Shown here piece after piece: positions 1 through 7,293 of a stretch of 33,665 bases of DNA. The notes under the pieces are model-generated. The model did no database searches. It was not told where the DNA came from and worked only from the letters and a program-made list of their open reading frames with translations. Within the stretch, counting starts at the first letter, position 1; every line of letters begins with the position of its first letter. Both the position numbers and the translations under genes were made by a program. The stretch lies in NCBI GenBank assembly GCA_029287375.1, contig JARFRG010000156.1, forward strand, positions 1-33,665. Reading direction: 5' to 3'. This DNA is from Boseongicola sp. (GTDB lineage: Bacteria; Pseudomonadota; Alphaproteobacteria; Rhodobacterales; Rhodobacteraceae).

Positions 1-427
1 TCGCCGCCCCCGACGAAATGTTCAAAATCGAGCCACCGCCCCGCGCAATCATCCCCGGCAGAACCGCCCGCATCCCGTAGAAAACGCCCTTGAGGTTAAC
101 ATCAATCACCCGATCCCAGTCCGCCGGATCAATCGCCGCCAAATGCGCAACGGGTTCGATCATGCCCGCGTTGTTCACCAACACATCGACCCGACCAAAG
201 GCCGCCTCTGCCGCTGCAACAGCCGCCTCAACCGACGCGAAATCGCTCACATCACAAGGCACCGCCAAGGCGGAACCCCCAATCGACGCCGCCAATTCCG
301 CAATGGCATCGCTGCTGCGTGCCACCAAAACAACGTTCGCACCCGCTTCAGCGAAGACCGCCGCCGCCGATGCACCGATCCCGCGACTTGCTCCCGTGAT
401 CATCACGGTTTTGCCATTAACAGACAT
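1..427 (-). CDS. SDR family NAD(P)-dependent oxidoreductase (3' end outside window)
   Basis: This minus-strand frame is missing from the ORF track because it runs off the left edge; I translated it by hand. It starts at ATG (427-425) behind a GAGGTCTGAG ribosome site and gives about 142 residues: the N-terminal half of a classical short-chain dehydrogenase/reductase. Visible motifs are the cofactor loop TGASRGIG near residue 11, the CDVSD acidic segment, the structural motif VNNAG near residue 87, and NISSG at the very edge, which leads into the catalytic Ser-Tyr-Lys part that lies outside the window. The family reduces or oxidises alcohols and ketones with NAD(P)(H) in the cytoplasm. The substrate cannot be told from this half. 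It is divergent from the DUF2125 gene. Confidence 0.9.
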   Translation of the reverse strand, partial: MSVNGKTVMITGASRGIGASAAAVFAEAGANVVLVARSSDAIAELAASIGGSALAVPCDVSDFASVEAAVAAAEAAFGRVDVLVNNAGMIEPVAHLAAIDPADWDRVIDVNLKGVFYGMRAVLPGMIARGGGSILNISSGAA

Positions 428-569
428 CTCAGACCTCATTTGTGCCATACTGCGTGTTACCAAGGCCACGCTTACCCCAGTCCTCATCCGGGCAACACCC
501 TTGCCTTGACGCCCCTCGACCCACAACGGATTGTGCTGCTACCCCCGAATTTTGGACCGGATCGATATT

Positions 570-2069
570 ATGCCATTCTTTCGCACCCTGACACTCACCT
601 CTGTTCTCGCTCTTTCCGCTGGTCCGGCCCTTGCCGATCTGACCCCGACCCAGGTCTGGGACGACTGGCAATCGCTCCTTGCGAACTACGGCTCCGAGTT
701 GTCGTTTGAACGCACCAGCAACGACGGAAATTCAATTTCGATCATCGGTCTGACTGCCACCTTCCCTGTGGTCGACGGCTCGTCAGTCATGGAACTTGGC
801 ACACTTACATTTGCCGACAACGGCGACGGCAGCGTCACAATCGAGATGGAAGACGACATTCCGATTTCTGTCGAAGTCAATGGCCCTGATGGCGCAGAAG
901 GTGCGGTCAGCATGACGATCAACCAACCCGGCGCACAGCTCGTCGCCTCTGGCACACCCGACAAACTGCACTACGATTTCAATTATCCGGTCGTCGGGAT
1001 GACTGACTTCACGATCGAAGGGCCTGATGTACCAGAAGGCATTCCCCTCACATTCGAGTTCGCATTCTCGGCACTCGAAGGATTCGTCGCATTAGAAGGC
1101 GCGGGCGTTCGCAGCTATAGCAGCGATTCAACTATCGGACTTCTGTCCATGATCATGGATTTTCAGGGCGAAACCGACGAAGAAGGCTCAGGCACGTTCA
1201 ACCTGATGATGAAGAACCTGACGCAGACCGCGAAAGGCACCATCGGAACCGTCAGCGCAGACATGTCCCTTTCAGAACTGATCCAGAACGGCACGTCACA
1301 AACCGGCACCGGATCCCACGGTGAGGTCACATACGAACTCAACGTCGTAACCCCCGACGGAAGTTTCGAGATGGCAGCCGCCGCCACATCGGGCGAAATC
1401 TACGGGAACCTCTCGGAAACAGGCATCGCCTACGGCGGCGTCACCAACGATGTCACCATGTCCATTGGCGGCTCTTCGATTCCGCTTCCGCCACTGACCT
1501 TCCGCATGGCGCAAACCGGCGGAGATTTTGCGATCCCGCTCATTCCGGGCGAAGACCCACAGACTTTCGCAATGACATTCAGCCTTGTTGGCCTCGAAAT
1601 AGACAACATGCTTTGGGGTATGATCGACCCGGCAGGCGCGCTTCCACGCGACCCGATCACCTTCATGCTTGATACCAGCGGCAAGGTCATCGTGACCGAA
1701 GATTTCACCGCTCCCGAATATGCGGAAAGCGGCACACCATCCGTTCCCGGCAGTATCGAAGAACTGAACGTCAACACATTGAAACTTTCCATCGCGGGCG
1801 CTGAACTCATCGGCGACGGGGCCTTCACTTTCGACAATTCCATGGGCATGCCCGCTCCGGTCGGTGTCGCCAACCTGATGCTTACGGGGGGCAACGGCCT
1901 CCTCGACACCCTCGTTGGAATGGGCCTTGTGCCGGAAGAGCAAGCCATGGGCGCACGCATGATGCTCGGCCTCTTCGCCCGCCCGGGAGAAGGCGAAGAC
2001 ACACTGGAATCGACCATCGAGTTTAACGAAGACGGCTCAATCCTCGCCAACGGCCAGCGCATCCGCTGA
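570..2069 (+). CDS. DUF2125 domain-containing secreted protein
   Basis: The ORF track opens at 531, but the ATG at 570 is the better start because it begins a clean signal peptide: MPFFRT, then a hydrophobic stretch, then a cleavage-like ALADLTP near residue 22. The mature protein is about 477 residues, acidic, rich in Thr, Gly and beta-type segments, with no cysteine clusters and no enzyme motif. The VWDDWQSLL segment directly after the signal peptide and the overall length fit the DUF2125 family that I know from Rhodobacteraceae, which has no established function. The protein is probably periplasmic or envelope-associated. It seems to be a single-gene unit: a divergent gene lies upstream and a hairpin terminator follows. 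Confidence in the gene is high; confidence in the family name is moderate to good. Confidence 0.85.
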   Translation: MPFFRTLTLTSVLALSAGPALADLTPTQVWDDWQSLLANYGSELSFERTSNDGNSISIIGLTATFPVVDGSSVMELGTLTFADNGDGSVTIEMEDDIPISVEVNGPDGAEGAVSMTINQPGAQLVASGTPDKLHYDFNYPVVGMTDFTIEGPDVPEGIPLTFEFAFSALEGFVALEGAGVRSYSSDSTIGLLSMIMDFQGETDEEGSGTFNLMMKNLTQTAKGTIGTVSADMSLSELIQNGTSQTGTGSHGEVTYELNVVTPDGSFEMAAAATSGEIYGNLSETGIAYGGVTNDVTMSIGGSSIPLPPLTFRMAQTGGDFAIPLIPGEDPQTFAMTFSLVGLEIDNMLWGMIDPAGALPRDPITFMLDTSGKVIVTEDFTAPEYAESGTPSVPGSIEELNVNTLKLSIAGAELIGDGAFTFDNSMGMPAPVGVANLMLTGGNGLLDTLVGMGLVPEEQAMGARMMLGLFARPGEGEDTLESTIEFNEDGSILANGQRIR

Positions 2070-2091
2070 CACAGACCAGATCCCTCGACCC

Positions 2092-2122
2092 AAGCGGCGT
2101 CCCACCCCAGGGCGCCGCTTTT
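2092..2122 (+). terminator. Rho-independent-type terminator after the DUF2125 gene
   Basis: An 8-bp perfect inverted repeat (AAGCGGCG ... CGCCGCTT) with a 13-nt loop lies 22 nt after the stop codon and ends in a short T run (CTTTTG). The position and shape fit an intrinsic terminator, though the T tract is short. Confidence 0.6.
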
Positions 2123-2199
2123 GCATTTGGCTCACCCCAGACCTTGCGACGTCGCGCGTCGCGGACTACCTCCTGAGCAACCCCGCCAAAGGATGCCGC

Positions 2200-3543
2200 A
2201 TGACCGACCTCGCCAAGCTGACCGACGCCCTTCTGAGTGCCGCAAAGAAGGCGGGTGCAGACACTGCAGACGCCATCGCAACCCACGGCACCTCTGTCAC
2301 AATCAATGTGCTGAACGGCGCCCTCGAACAAGCCGAGCGCGCCGAAGGCACCGACATCGGTCTGCGCGTCCTCATCGGCAAACGCCAAGCCTGTGTCTCC
2401 GCCTCTGACACCTCCCCCGACACCATCGCAACAATGGCCGAACGCGCCGTCGCCATGGCCCGCCTCGCGCCCGAAGACCCGCACATCGGCCTCGCCGACC
2501 CCGACCAGATCGCCAGGGCCTGGGATACCAACGCCCTCGACCTGGCCGAAGACGCCCCTGAACCCTCTGCCGCGCATTTCGAACAGGCAGCCCTCACCGC
2601 CGAGGCCGCCGCTCTTTCGCACAAAGGCATCACACAGGCCGACAGTGTTGCTGCAGGCTATAGCCGCAATGCCATCCATCTTGCCGCCACGAATGGCTTT
2701 TCCGGAGGATATGCCCGCACATCGCATGGATTGTCCTGTGTCGCCATCACTGGCACAGGCGCCGACATGGAGCGCGACTATTTCGGCGACAGCCGCATCT
2801 ATGCCGCCGATCTCATGTCCCCCGAAGAGATCGGCCACATCGCCGCCGAACGCACGTTGCAACGCGCCGGGGCCACTAAACCGCCCACCGGCACCTTTCC
2901 CGTCCTTTACGACGAACGCATTTCGACCGGCCTCATCGGCCACCTCATTCAAGCCGCTAATGGGGCCGCCATCGCACGCGGCGGCTCATGGCTGCGCGAC
3001 CGCCTTGGCGAACAGGTTTTGCCAAAAGGCCTCACCCTCGCCGAAAACCCCCATCGCGCCCGGATTGGCGGCTCCAAGCCCTTCGACGCCGAAGGCCTCG
3101 CCACCAAAGCGCGCAACATCGTCGAAGACGGCATCCTCATGGGCTGGACCCTTGATCTTGCAACGGCCCGAAAACTCGGCCTTCAAAGCACCGCCTCGGC
3201 CGCGCGCGGGACTGGCGGCCCGCCAAGCCCATCCAACGGCAACGTCGCCCTAACCCAAGGCTCACAAAGCCGAAAAGACCTGATCCGCGATATGGGTACA
3301 GGTCTCCTTGTGACATCCCTCATCGGCTCCACTATCAACCCGACCACTGGCGACTACTCGCGCGGAGCAAGCGGCTTCTGGATCGAAAACGGCGAAATCA
3401 ACTACCCCGTTGCCGAATGCACGATCGCCGGCAACCTCCACCAGATGCTCGCATCACTCATTCCCGCCAACGACGCCCGTGCGCACCTGTCACGCGTCGT
3501 CCCCTCGCTCCTCGTCGAAAGCATGACGATTGCTGGCGCCTGA
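2200..3543 (+). CDS. pmbA: TldD/PmbA family protein, PmbA-like
   Basis: A 447-residue protein that matches the PmbA (TldE) half of the TldD/TldE metalloprotease pair. The start ATG follows AAAGGATGCCGC, a good ribosome site. Recognisable blocks are the mid-protein segment YDERISTGLIGHLIQ with the following GGSWLRDRLG, and the C-terminal block GTGLLVTSLIGSTINPTTG leading to FWIENGEI and AGNLHQML. I do not see the HExxxH zinc motif that TldD carries, as expected for the PmbA partner. In E. coli the TldD-TldE complex processes microcin B17 precursor and degrades CcdA antitoxin. No tldD is in this window, so the partner must be elsewhere. The next gene overlaps its end by 14 nt, so the two are probably co-translated. 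Confidence 0.9.
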   Translation: MTDLAKLTDALLSAAKKAGADTADAIATHGTSVTINVLNGALEQAERAEGTDIGLRVLIGKRQACVSASDTSPDTIATMAERAVAMARLAPEDPHIGLADPDQIARAWDTNALDLAEDAPEPSAAHFEQAALTAEAAALSHKGITQADSVAAGYSRNAIHLAATNGFSGGYARTSHGLSCVAITGTGADMERDYFGDSRIYAADLMSPEEIGHIAAERTLQRAGATKPPTGTFPVLYDERISTGLIGHLIQAANGAAIARGGSWLRDRLGEQVLPKGLTLAENPHRARIGGSKPFDAEGLATKARNIVEDGILMGWTLDLATARKLGLQSTASAARGTGGPPSPSNGNVALTQGSQSRKDLIRDMGTGLLVTSLIGSTINPTTGDYSRGASGFWIENGEINYPVAECTIAGNLHQMLASLIPANDARAHLSRVVPSLLVESMTIAGA

Positions 3544-4300
3544 CCTCGCCCTCCTGAAAACCGCTGCCGTCGAGGCCGGTGAAATCGCCCGAAAATACTG
3601 GCGCGAAGACCCGCAGGTCTGGGACAAAGGCGGCGACGATCCGGTCTCCGAGGCCGACTTCGCCGTTGATACCCACCTGAAAACCACTCTCCTCGCCGCG
3701 CGTCCGGACTATGGCTGGGTCAGCGAAGAAACCGTAGACGACCCTGCCCGCTTCCAAGCCTCCCGCGTCTTCGTCATCGACCCAATCGACGGCACAAGGG
3801 CGTTTGTCGCAGGCGAAAAAACCTGGGCTCACTCTCTCGCCATCGTCGAAAACGGCGCGCCCATCGCCGCCTGTGTCTACCTTCCCGTGCGCGATAAACT
3901 CTACCTCGCAACGAAAGGCGGCGGCGCGACGCTCAACGACACACCCATCACCGCCGCGGCATCGAAACTCACCGACAAAACCACTCTTCTCACTCCCAAA
4001 GTCACGCTTAAACCCGACTTCTGGAAAGCCACGCCTCCGACCTTCGAGCGCCACTTCCGACCCTCCATTGCCTACCGCCTCGCCCTCGTTGCAGAAGGCC
4101 GTTTCGACGGCATGCTGACACTTCGTCCAAGCTGGGAATGGGACATTGCTGCAGGCGCTCTCCTTGTCACCGAAGCAGGCGGCCAGGCCACTGATCGCCG
4201 GGGCAATGCCCTCACATTCAACACCCCAAGTCGTCAATCGGCGGGGGTGGTGGCGGCGGGCGATAACGTGCATGCGGCTGTAATCGATCAACTGGCGTGA
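3530..4300 (+). CDS. cysQ: Inositol-monophosphatase-family phosphatase, CysQ-like (3'(2'),5'-bisphosphate nucleotidase)
   Basis: A 256-residue protein with the Mg-dependent, lithium-sensitive phosphatase signature: an acidic pair (SEE) near residue 65, the DPIDGTRAF motif near residue 85, and WEWDIAAGALLV with EAGG near residue 200. CysQ-type enzymes remove the 3'-phosphate from PAP formed in sulfate assimilation; close relatives act on inositol phosphates, so the substrate is an inference. The only plausible start is TTG at 3530, which overlaps the end of pmbA by 14 nt; no ATG or GTG occurs before conserved sequence begins (DLALLKTAAVEAG), so TTG initiation with translational coupling is likely. 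About 108 nt follow before the next gene. Confidence 0.87.
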   Translation: MLAPDLALLKTAAVEAGEIARKYWREDPQVWDKGGDDPVSEADFAVDTHLKTTLLAARPDYGWVSEETVDDPARFQASRVFVIDPIDGTRAFVAGEKTWAHSLAIVENGAPIAACVYLPVRDKLYLATKGGGATLNDTPITAAASKLTDKTTLLTPKVTLKPDFWKATPPTFERHFRPSIAYRLALVAEGRFDGMLTLRPSWEWDIAAGALLVTEAGGQATDRRGNALTFNTPSRQSAGVVAAGDNVHAAVIDQLA

Positions 4301-4408
4301 TGAGCCTGCGCTTGCCCCACCCGCAGCGGCGGGTCTCACCGTTTACTGGTAACTCGCACTGAGATGGCGCAATGTAAGCCTTCCTCGTGCAGTCACGGAA
4401 ATTTCTGA

Positions 4409-4879
4409 ATGACGAATGTTTCAGGCCACAAAGAACGGCCCCTTTTGGTGATCGGCTGGCATGAATGTATCAGCTTGCCCGAATTGGGCCTGCTGGATTT
4501 TGCCGTAAAGGTCGACACAGGCGCGAAAACGACAGCCCTTCACGCGGACAACATCGAATTGTTCAAACGAGATGGCGACAAATGGGTCCGCTTTACTGCA
4601 CCTTCCATTCTCGGCACGCCCGCGCAAACCTGCGAATTTCCGGTCTTCACCAAACGCGACATCACCAACACCAGTGGGTCGCCAGAAAACCGGATCGTGA
4701 TCCGCACACCGATGGTCCTTGCTGGGCGTCGCTGGAAAATCGACGTCTCTCTCACAGACCGTGGAAGCATGCAGTTTCCGCTGATCCTGGGGCGACGCGC
4801 CCTTCGCCGCCGCAACATCGCCGTTCACCCTGGAAAATCCTACCTGGTAAGCGCCAAGCCCAACCTAAAAGGTCTATAA
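4409..4879 (+). CDS. rimB: RimB-type retropepsin-like protease (ATP-dependent zinc protease / PF05618-like family)
   Basis: A 156-residue single-domain protein with the hallmark [12 protein letters not shown] at residues 35-46. The DTGA triad is the aspartic-protease (retropepsin) signature; older annotations call this family 'ATP-dependent zinc protease'. [21 protein letters not shown] near the C-terminus is the other typical block. No signal peptide is seen, so it is cytoplasmic. It sits 2 nt upstream of a RimK-type ligase. In Pseudomonas, RimB works with RimK in adding and removing glutamates on ribosomal protein S6, which is the basis for the symbol. A role on some other ATP-grasp product is possible. 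First gene of a three-gene operon. Confidence 0.87.
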   Translation: MTNVSGHKERPLLVIGWHECISLPELGLLDFAVKVDTGAKTTALHADNIELFKRDGDKWVRFTAPSILGTPAQTCEFPVFTKRDITNTSGSPENRIVIRTPMVLAGRRWKIDVSLTDRGSMQFPLILGRRALRRRNIAVHPGKSYLVSAKPNLKGL

Positions 4880-4881
4880 CT

Positions 4882-5787
4882 ATGAAAATCGCAATGCTCG
4901 CTCGCAATGCCGAGCTTTACTCGCATCGGCGTCTGAAAGAAGCGGCCGAACAACGCGGGCACGAGCTTAATATCATCAACACTCTGCGGTGCTATATGAA
5001 CATCGCATCGCGCAGACCCGAGGTTTACTACAACGGCGAAAAACTGGTCGGTTATGACGCCGTGATCCCGCGCATCGGAGCTTCGATCACATTTTACGGA
5101 ATGGCCGTCTTGCGCCAGTTTGAAATGCAAGGCGTATACCCCTTGAACGAAAGCGTCGGAATCGGCCGCTCACGGGACAAACTGCGCTCAATGCAACTCT
5201 TGGCGCGCGATGGCATTGGGTTGCCAGTGACGACGTTTGCCCATGACCCCAAACAGACCGACGAAGTTCTTGAACTTGCGGGCGGCGCACCGGTTGTGAT
5301 CAAGCTTTTGGAAGGCACGCAAGGAATCGGTGTGGTGCTGGCCGATACAAAACGGTCCGCGAAATCCGTCGTCGAGGCCTTTCGCGGCGCTGGTGTAAAT
5401 ATCTTGCTGCAGGAATTCATCAAAGAAGCAGGCGGCACAGACATCCGCGCCATTGTGGTCGGCGGCAAAGTCGTCGCGGCAATGAAACGCACCGGAGCAG
5501 AAGGCGATTTCCGCTCGAACCTGCATCGCGGCGGGTCCGCCGAGTTGATCAAGCTTTCACCCGAAGAGCGCTCCACGGCCATCCGATCAGCCAAGGCGAT
5601 GGGCCTCAATGTTTGCGGCGTCGACATGTTACGCGCCAATCATGGCCCGGTGGTGATGGAAGTAAACTCCTCTCCTGGTCTGGAAGGCGTCGAAAAGGCA
5701 ACTGGTCTCGACATCGCGGGCAAGATCATCGAATACATCGAAAAACATGCGAAACCCAACGCAACAAAGACCAAAGGCAAGGGATGA
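4882..5787 (+). CDS. rimK: RimK-type ATP-grasp ligase (ribosomal protein S6 glutamate ligase family)
   Basis: The ORF track merges this frame with upstream sequence from 4465; the ATG at 4882, 2 nt after the rimB stop, gives the normal 301-residue RimK length. The N-terminal domain begins [18 protein letters not shown]; the middle has [12 protein letters not shown]; the ATP-grasp domain shows [18 protein letters not shown] near residue 145 and the metal-binding end [18 protein letters not shown] near residue 260. E. coli RimK adds glutamates to the C-terminus of ribosomal protein S6 and can make poly-glutamate. The C-terminal tail is lysine-rich ([10 protein letters not shown]). Its stop overlaps the next start as ATGA, so the cassette is translationally coupled. 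Confidence 0.93.
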   Translation: MKIAMLARNAELYSHRRLKEAAEQRGHELNIINTLRCYMNIASRRPEVYYNGEKLVGYDAVIPRIGASITFYGMAVLRQFEMQGVYPLNESVGIGRSRDKLRSMQLLARDGIGLPVTTFAHDPKQTDEVLELAGGAPVVIKLLEGTQGIGVVLADTKRSAKSVVEAFRGAGVNILLQEFIKEAGGTDIRAIVVGGKVVAAMKRTGAEGDFRSNLHRGGSAELIKLSPEERSTAIRSAKAMGLNVCGVDMLRANHGPVVMEVNSSPGLEGVEKATGLDIAGKIIEYIEKHAKPNATKTKGKG

Positions 5788-6824
5788 AAAAGCGTTCTGG
5801 TTTCGAAATCTCCGGTGTCGTTGTCGAGGCTGGCACCCGCAAAACCATCGAAATCCCTGTCAGCATGCTGTCAGATCACACCCCGGTCACTCTCTCTGCC
5901 CATGTCATCCACGGGCGCAACGATGGCCCTACGGTTTTCGTGAGTGCGGGCATCCACGGAGACGAAGTGATCGGGGTCGAAATCGTGCGTCGATTGCTGC
6001 GGTCCAATCTGAAATCTTTACATGGCACCCTGATTGTCGTGCCGATTGTGAACACCTTCGGATTTCTGAATCACTCGCGCTATCTGCCTGACCGCCGGGA
6101 TCTTAATCGCTGTTTTCCAGGTTCACCGAACGGGTCTCTTGGCTCTCGGCTTGCGCATATCTTTCTCCACGAGATCGTATCGCGCTGTTCGCTTGGCATT
6201 GATCTGCATTCAGCGGCGATCAATCGGATGAACCTCCCACAAGTCCGCGTATCCGCCAACAACCGCGAAACATTGCGGCTTGCAAAAACCTTTGGCGCAC
6301 CTGTCATTCTGACCAGCGCATTGCGCGACGGAAGCTTGCGGCAAGAAGCCAAGAAGATCGGCGTCAATGTCCTTCTCTACGAGGCCGGTGAAGGCATGCG
6401 ATTTGATGAAATGTCCGTCCGCGCAGGTGTGGCCGGGATTTTGCGCATTTTGAAAGAGATCAAAATGTTGCCCAAAGCAGGTATCGCAAAGCCAAAGGCA
6501 GAACCGCTGTTATGTTCGGACAGCAATTGGCTTCGCGCTCCGGCGGGCGGCCTTTTGCGGATGTTCAAAGCCGAAGGCGACGTCGTCTCGCAGGGTGACA
6601 TCGTTGCCGCAATTTCCGATCCTTTCGGGGAAGGCGAAGTTGAGGTCAAAACGCGTTATGCGGGCATTATCGTCGGACGCGCCGTCATGCCTATTGCCCA
6701 CGAAGGCGACGCGCTTTTTCACATCGCAGCGGTGAAATCAGGCGACATAGCAGAAGCCGCCGTGGATGATCTGGCGACGCAGCTGGAAGAGGCCCCTTTG
6801 TTTGACGAAGACGAGATCATATAA
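5784..6824 (+). CDS. Succinylglutamate desuccinylase/aspartoacylase family metallohydrolase
   Basis: The track starts this frame at 5613 inside rimK; the true start is the ATG at 5784, overlapping the rimK stop by 4 nt, giving 346 residues. Zinc ligands of the M14-like AstE/AspA fold are visible: GIHGDE (H58, E61) and LHSA (H142), plus DLNRCFPG at 106-113. The last ~80 residues look like the lipoyl/biotinyl-like domain found in many prokaryotic members ([21 protein letters not shown]). The family hydrolyses amide bonds of N-acyl amino acids such as succinylglutamate or acetylaspartate. No other arginine-succinyltransferase genes are near, so it is probably not classical AstE; the link with rimB-rimK suggests action on a glutamylated or amino-acid-conjugated product. 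That role is inference. Confidence 0.88.
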   Translation: MKKRSGFEISGVVVEAGTRKTIEIPVSMLSDHTPVTLSAHVIHGRNDGPTVFVSAGIHGDEVIGVEIVRRLLRSNLKSLHGTLIVVPIVNTFGFLNHSRYLPDRRDLNRCFPGSPNGSLGSRLAHIFLHEIVSRCSLGIDLHSAAINRMNLPQVRVSANNRETLRLAKTFGAPVILTSALRDGSLRQEAKKIGVNVLLYEAGEGMRFDEMSVRAGVAGILRILKEIKMLPKAGIAKPKAEPLLCSDSNWLRAPAGGLLRMFKAEGDVVSQGDIVAAISDPFGEGEVEVKTRYAGIIVGRAVMPIAHEGDALFHIAAVKSGDIAEAAVDDLATQLEEAPLFDEDEII

Positions 6825-6926
6825 AGCCCAACATACCGCCCAGGATGCAGAACCAAAGTACGCGAAATGACCCTTCGCAAGCTCGCTCATACCCCTTACC
6901 CAATCCCTAAACCACCGAACGGGCGC

Positions 6927-6970
6927 ACCGACGCAATACCGACGTAATACCGACGCGTTACCGACAAGCC
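6927..6970. repeat. Four tandem imperfect 11-bp repeats (ACCGACGYAAT-type)
   Basis: Four units in direct succession: ACCGACGCAAT, ACCGACGTAAT, ACCGACGCGTT, ACCGACAAGCC. The first six bases (ACCGAC) are kept in all four. The 11-bp step is close to one helical turn, so all copies face the same side of the DNA. The array lies in the 223-bp gap between the rimBK cassette and the DUF4170 gene, upstream of a candidate promoter. An operator-like binding array is possible; slippage-generated filler is the alternative. Confidence 0.8.
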
Positions 6971-6994
6971 AAAATCGCCCAAATCCACGATACC

Positions 6995-7022
6995 TTGACC
7001 CCACGCAGCAGGCGTTTACCCT
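6995..7022 (+). promoter_or_regulatory. Candidate sigma-70-like promoter for the DUF4170-waaA-lpxK unit
   Basis: TTGACC (6995-7000) and TACCCT (7017-7022) are separated by 16 bp and lie 25 bp before the ATG of the DUF4170 gene. The -35 is good, the -10 is weak. It is downstream of the 11-bp repeat array, which would place that array just upstream of RNA polymerase. Assigned by eye only. Confidence 0.35.
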
Positions 7023-7047
7023 AGCCCTTGAAACACCGGAGACACCC

Positions 7048-7293
7048 ATGACCCAACGCCTGCATCTCGTCTTTGGCGGAGAACTCACAGACCCCTCCAC
7101 CAACATTTTCCGCGATGTCGATGACATTCATGTCGTCGGGATTTTTCCCGACTACGCAACGGCTTACAATGCTTGGAAATCCGAAGCCCAGCGCACCGTC
7201 GACAACGCTCACATGCGCTATTTCATCGCTCATCTGCACCGTTTGCGCGACGAAGAGGCCCCGGCGTCTTCCACCGAGGAGCTGGGCAACTGA
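7048..7293 (+). CDS. DUF4170 domain-containing small protein
   Basis: An 81-residue cytoplasmic protein without signal peptide or membrane segment. The text RLHLVFGGEL, VVGIFPDYATAYNAWKS and RYFIAHLHRL fits the DUF4170 family, which is common upstream of Kdo transferase and lpxK genes in Alphaproteobacteria and has no established function that I know of. Its 3' end contains the ribosome site (GAGGAG) for the next gene and its stop codon overlaps that gene's likely CTG start, so the two are tightly coupled. The context suggests a link with lipid A or lipopolysaccharide assembly, which is inference. Confidence 0.9.
   Translation: MTQRLHLVFGGELTDPSTNIFRDVDDIHVVGIFPDYATAYNAWKSEAQRTVDNAHMRYFIAHLHRLRDEEAPASSTEELGN
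7276..7292 (+). promoter_or_regulatory. Ribosome binding site and CTG start codon for the waaA-like gene
   Basis: GAGGAG at 7276-7281 is followed by 8 nt and then CTG at 7290-7292, which overlaps the DUF4170 stop as CTGA. In this frame no ATG, GTG or TTG occurs between the ATG at 7173, which lies deep inside the DUF4170 gene, and conserved sequence. This spacing is what decides the CTG start. Confidence 0.6.

Noticed and set aside
506-534. TTGACG with a 17-bp spacer before the DUF2125 gene as a promoter
   Set aside because: The -10 position (GATTGT) matches the consensus poorly; not enough support.
1296-1943. 215-residue minus-strand ORF opposite the DUF2125 gene
   Set aside because: Shadow frame; the sense protein has a signal peptide, ordered composition and a terminator.
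2023-2952. 309-residue minus-strand ORF opposite pmbA
   Set aside because: Glycine-rich antisense frame without recognisable motif; pmbA on the plus strand explains the region.
4319-4334. Hairpin ACCCGC-AGCG-GCGGGT after cysQ as a terminator
   Set aside because: Six-base stem but no T run follows; too weak to call.
3458-4339. 293-residue minus-strand ORF opposite cysQ
   Set aside because: Shadow of the phosphatase gene, no family features.
5613-5783. Upstream extension of the AstE-like ORF
   Set aside because: Lies fully in rimK in another frame; the ATGA overlap at 5784 gives the family's N-terminus.
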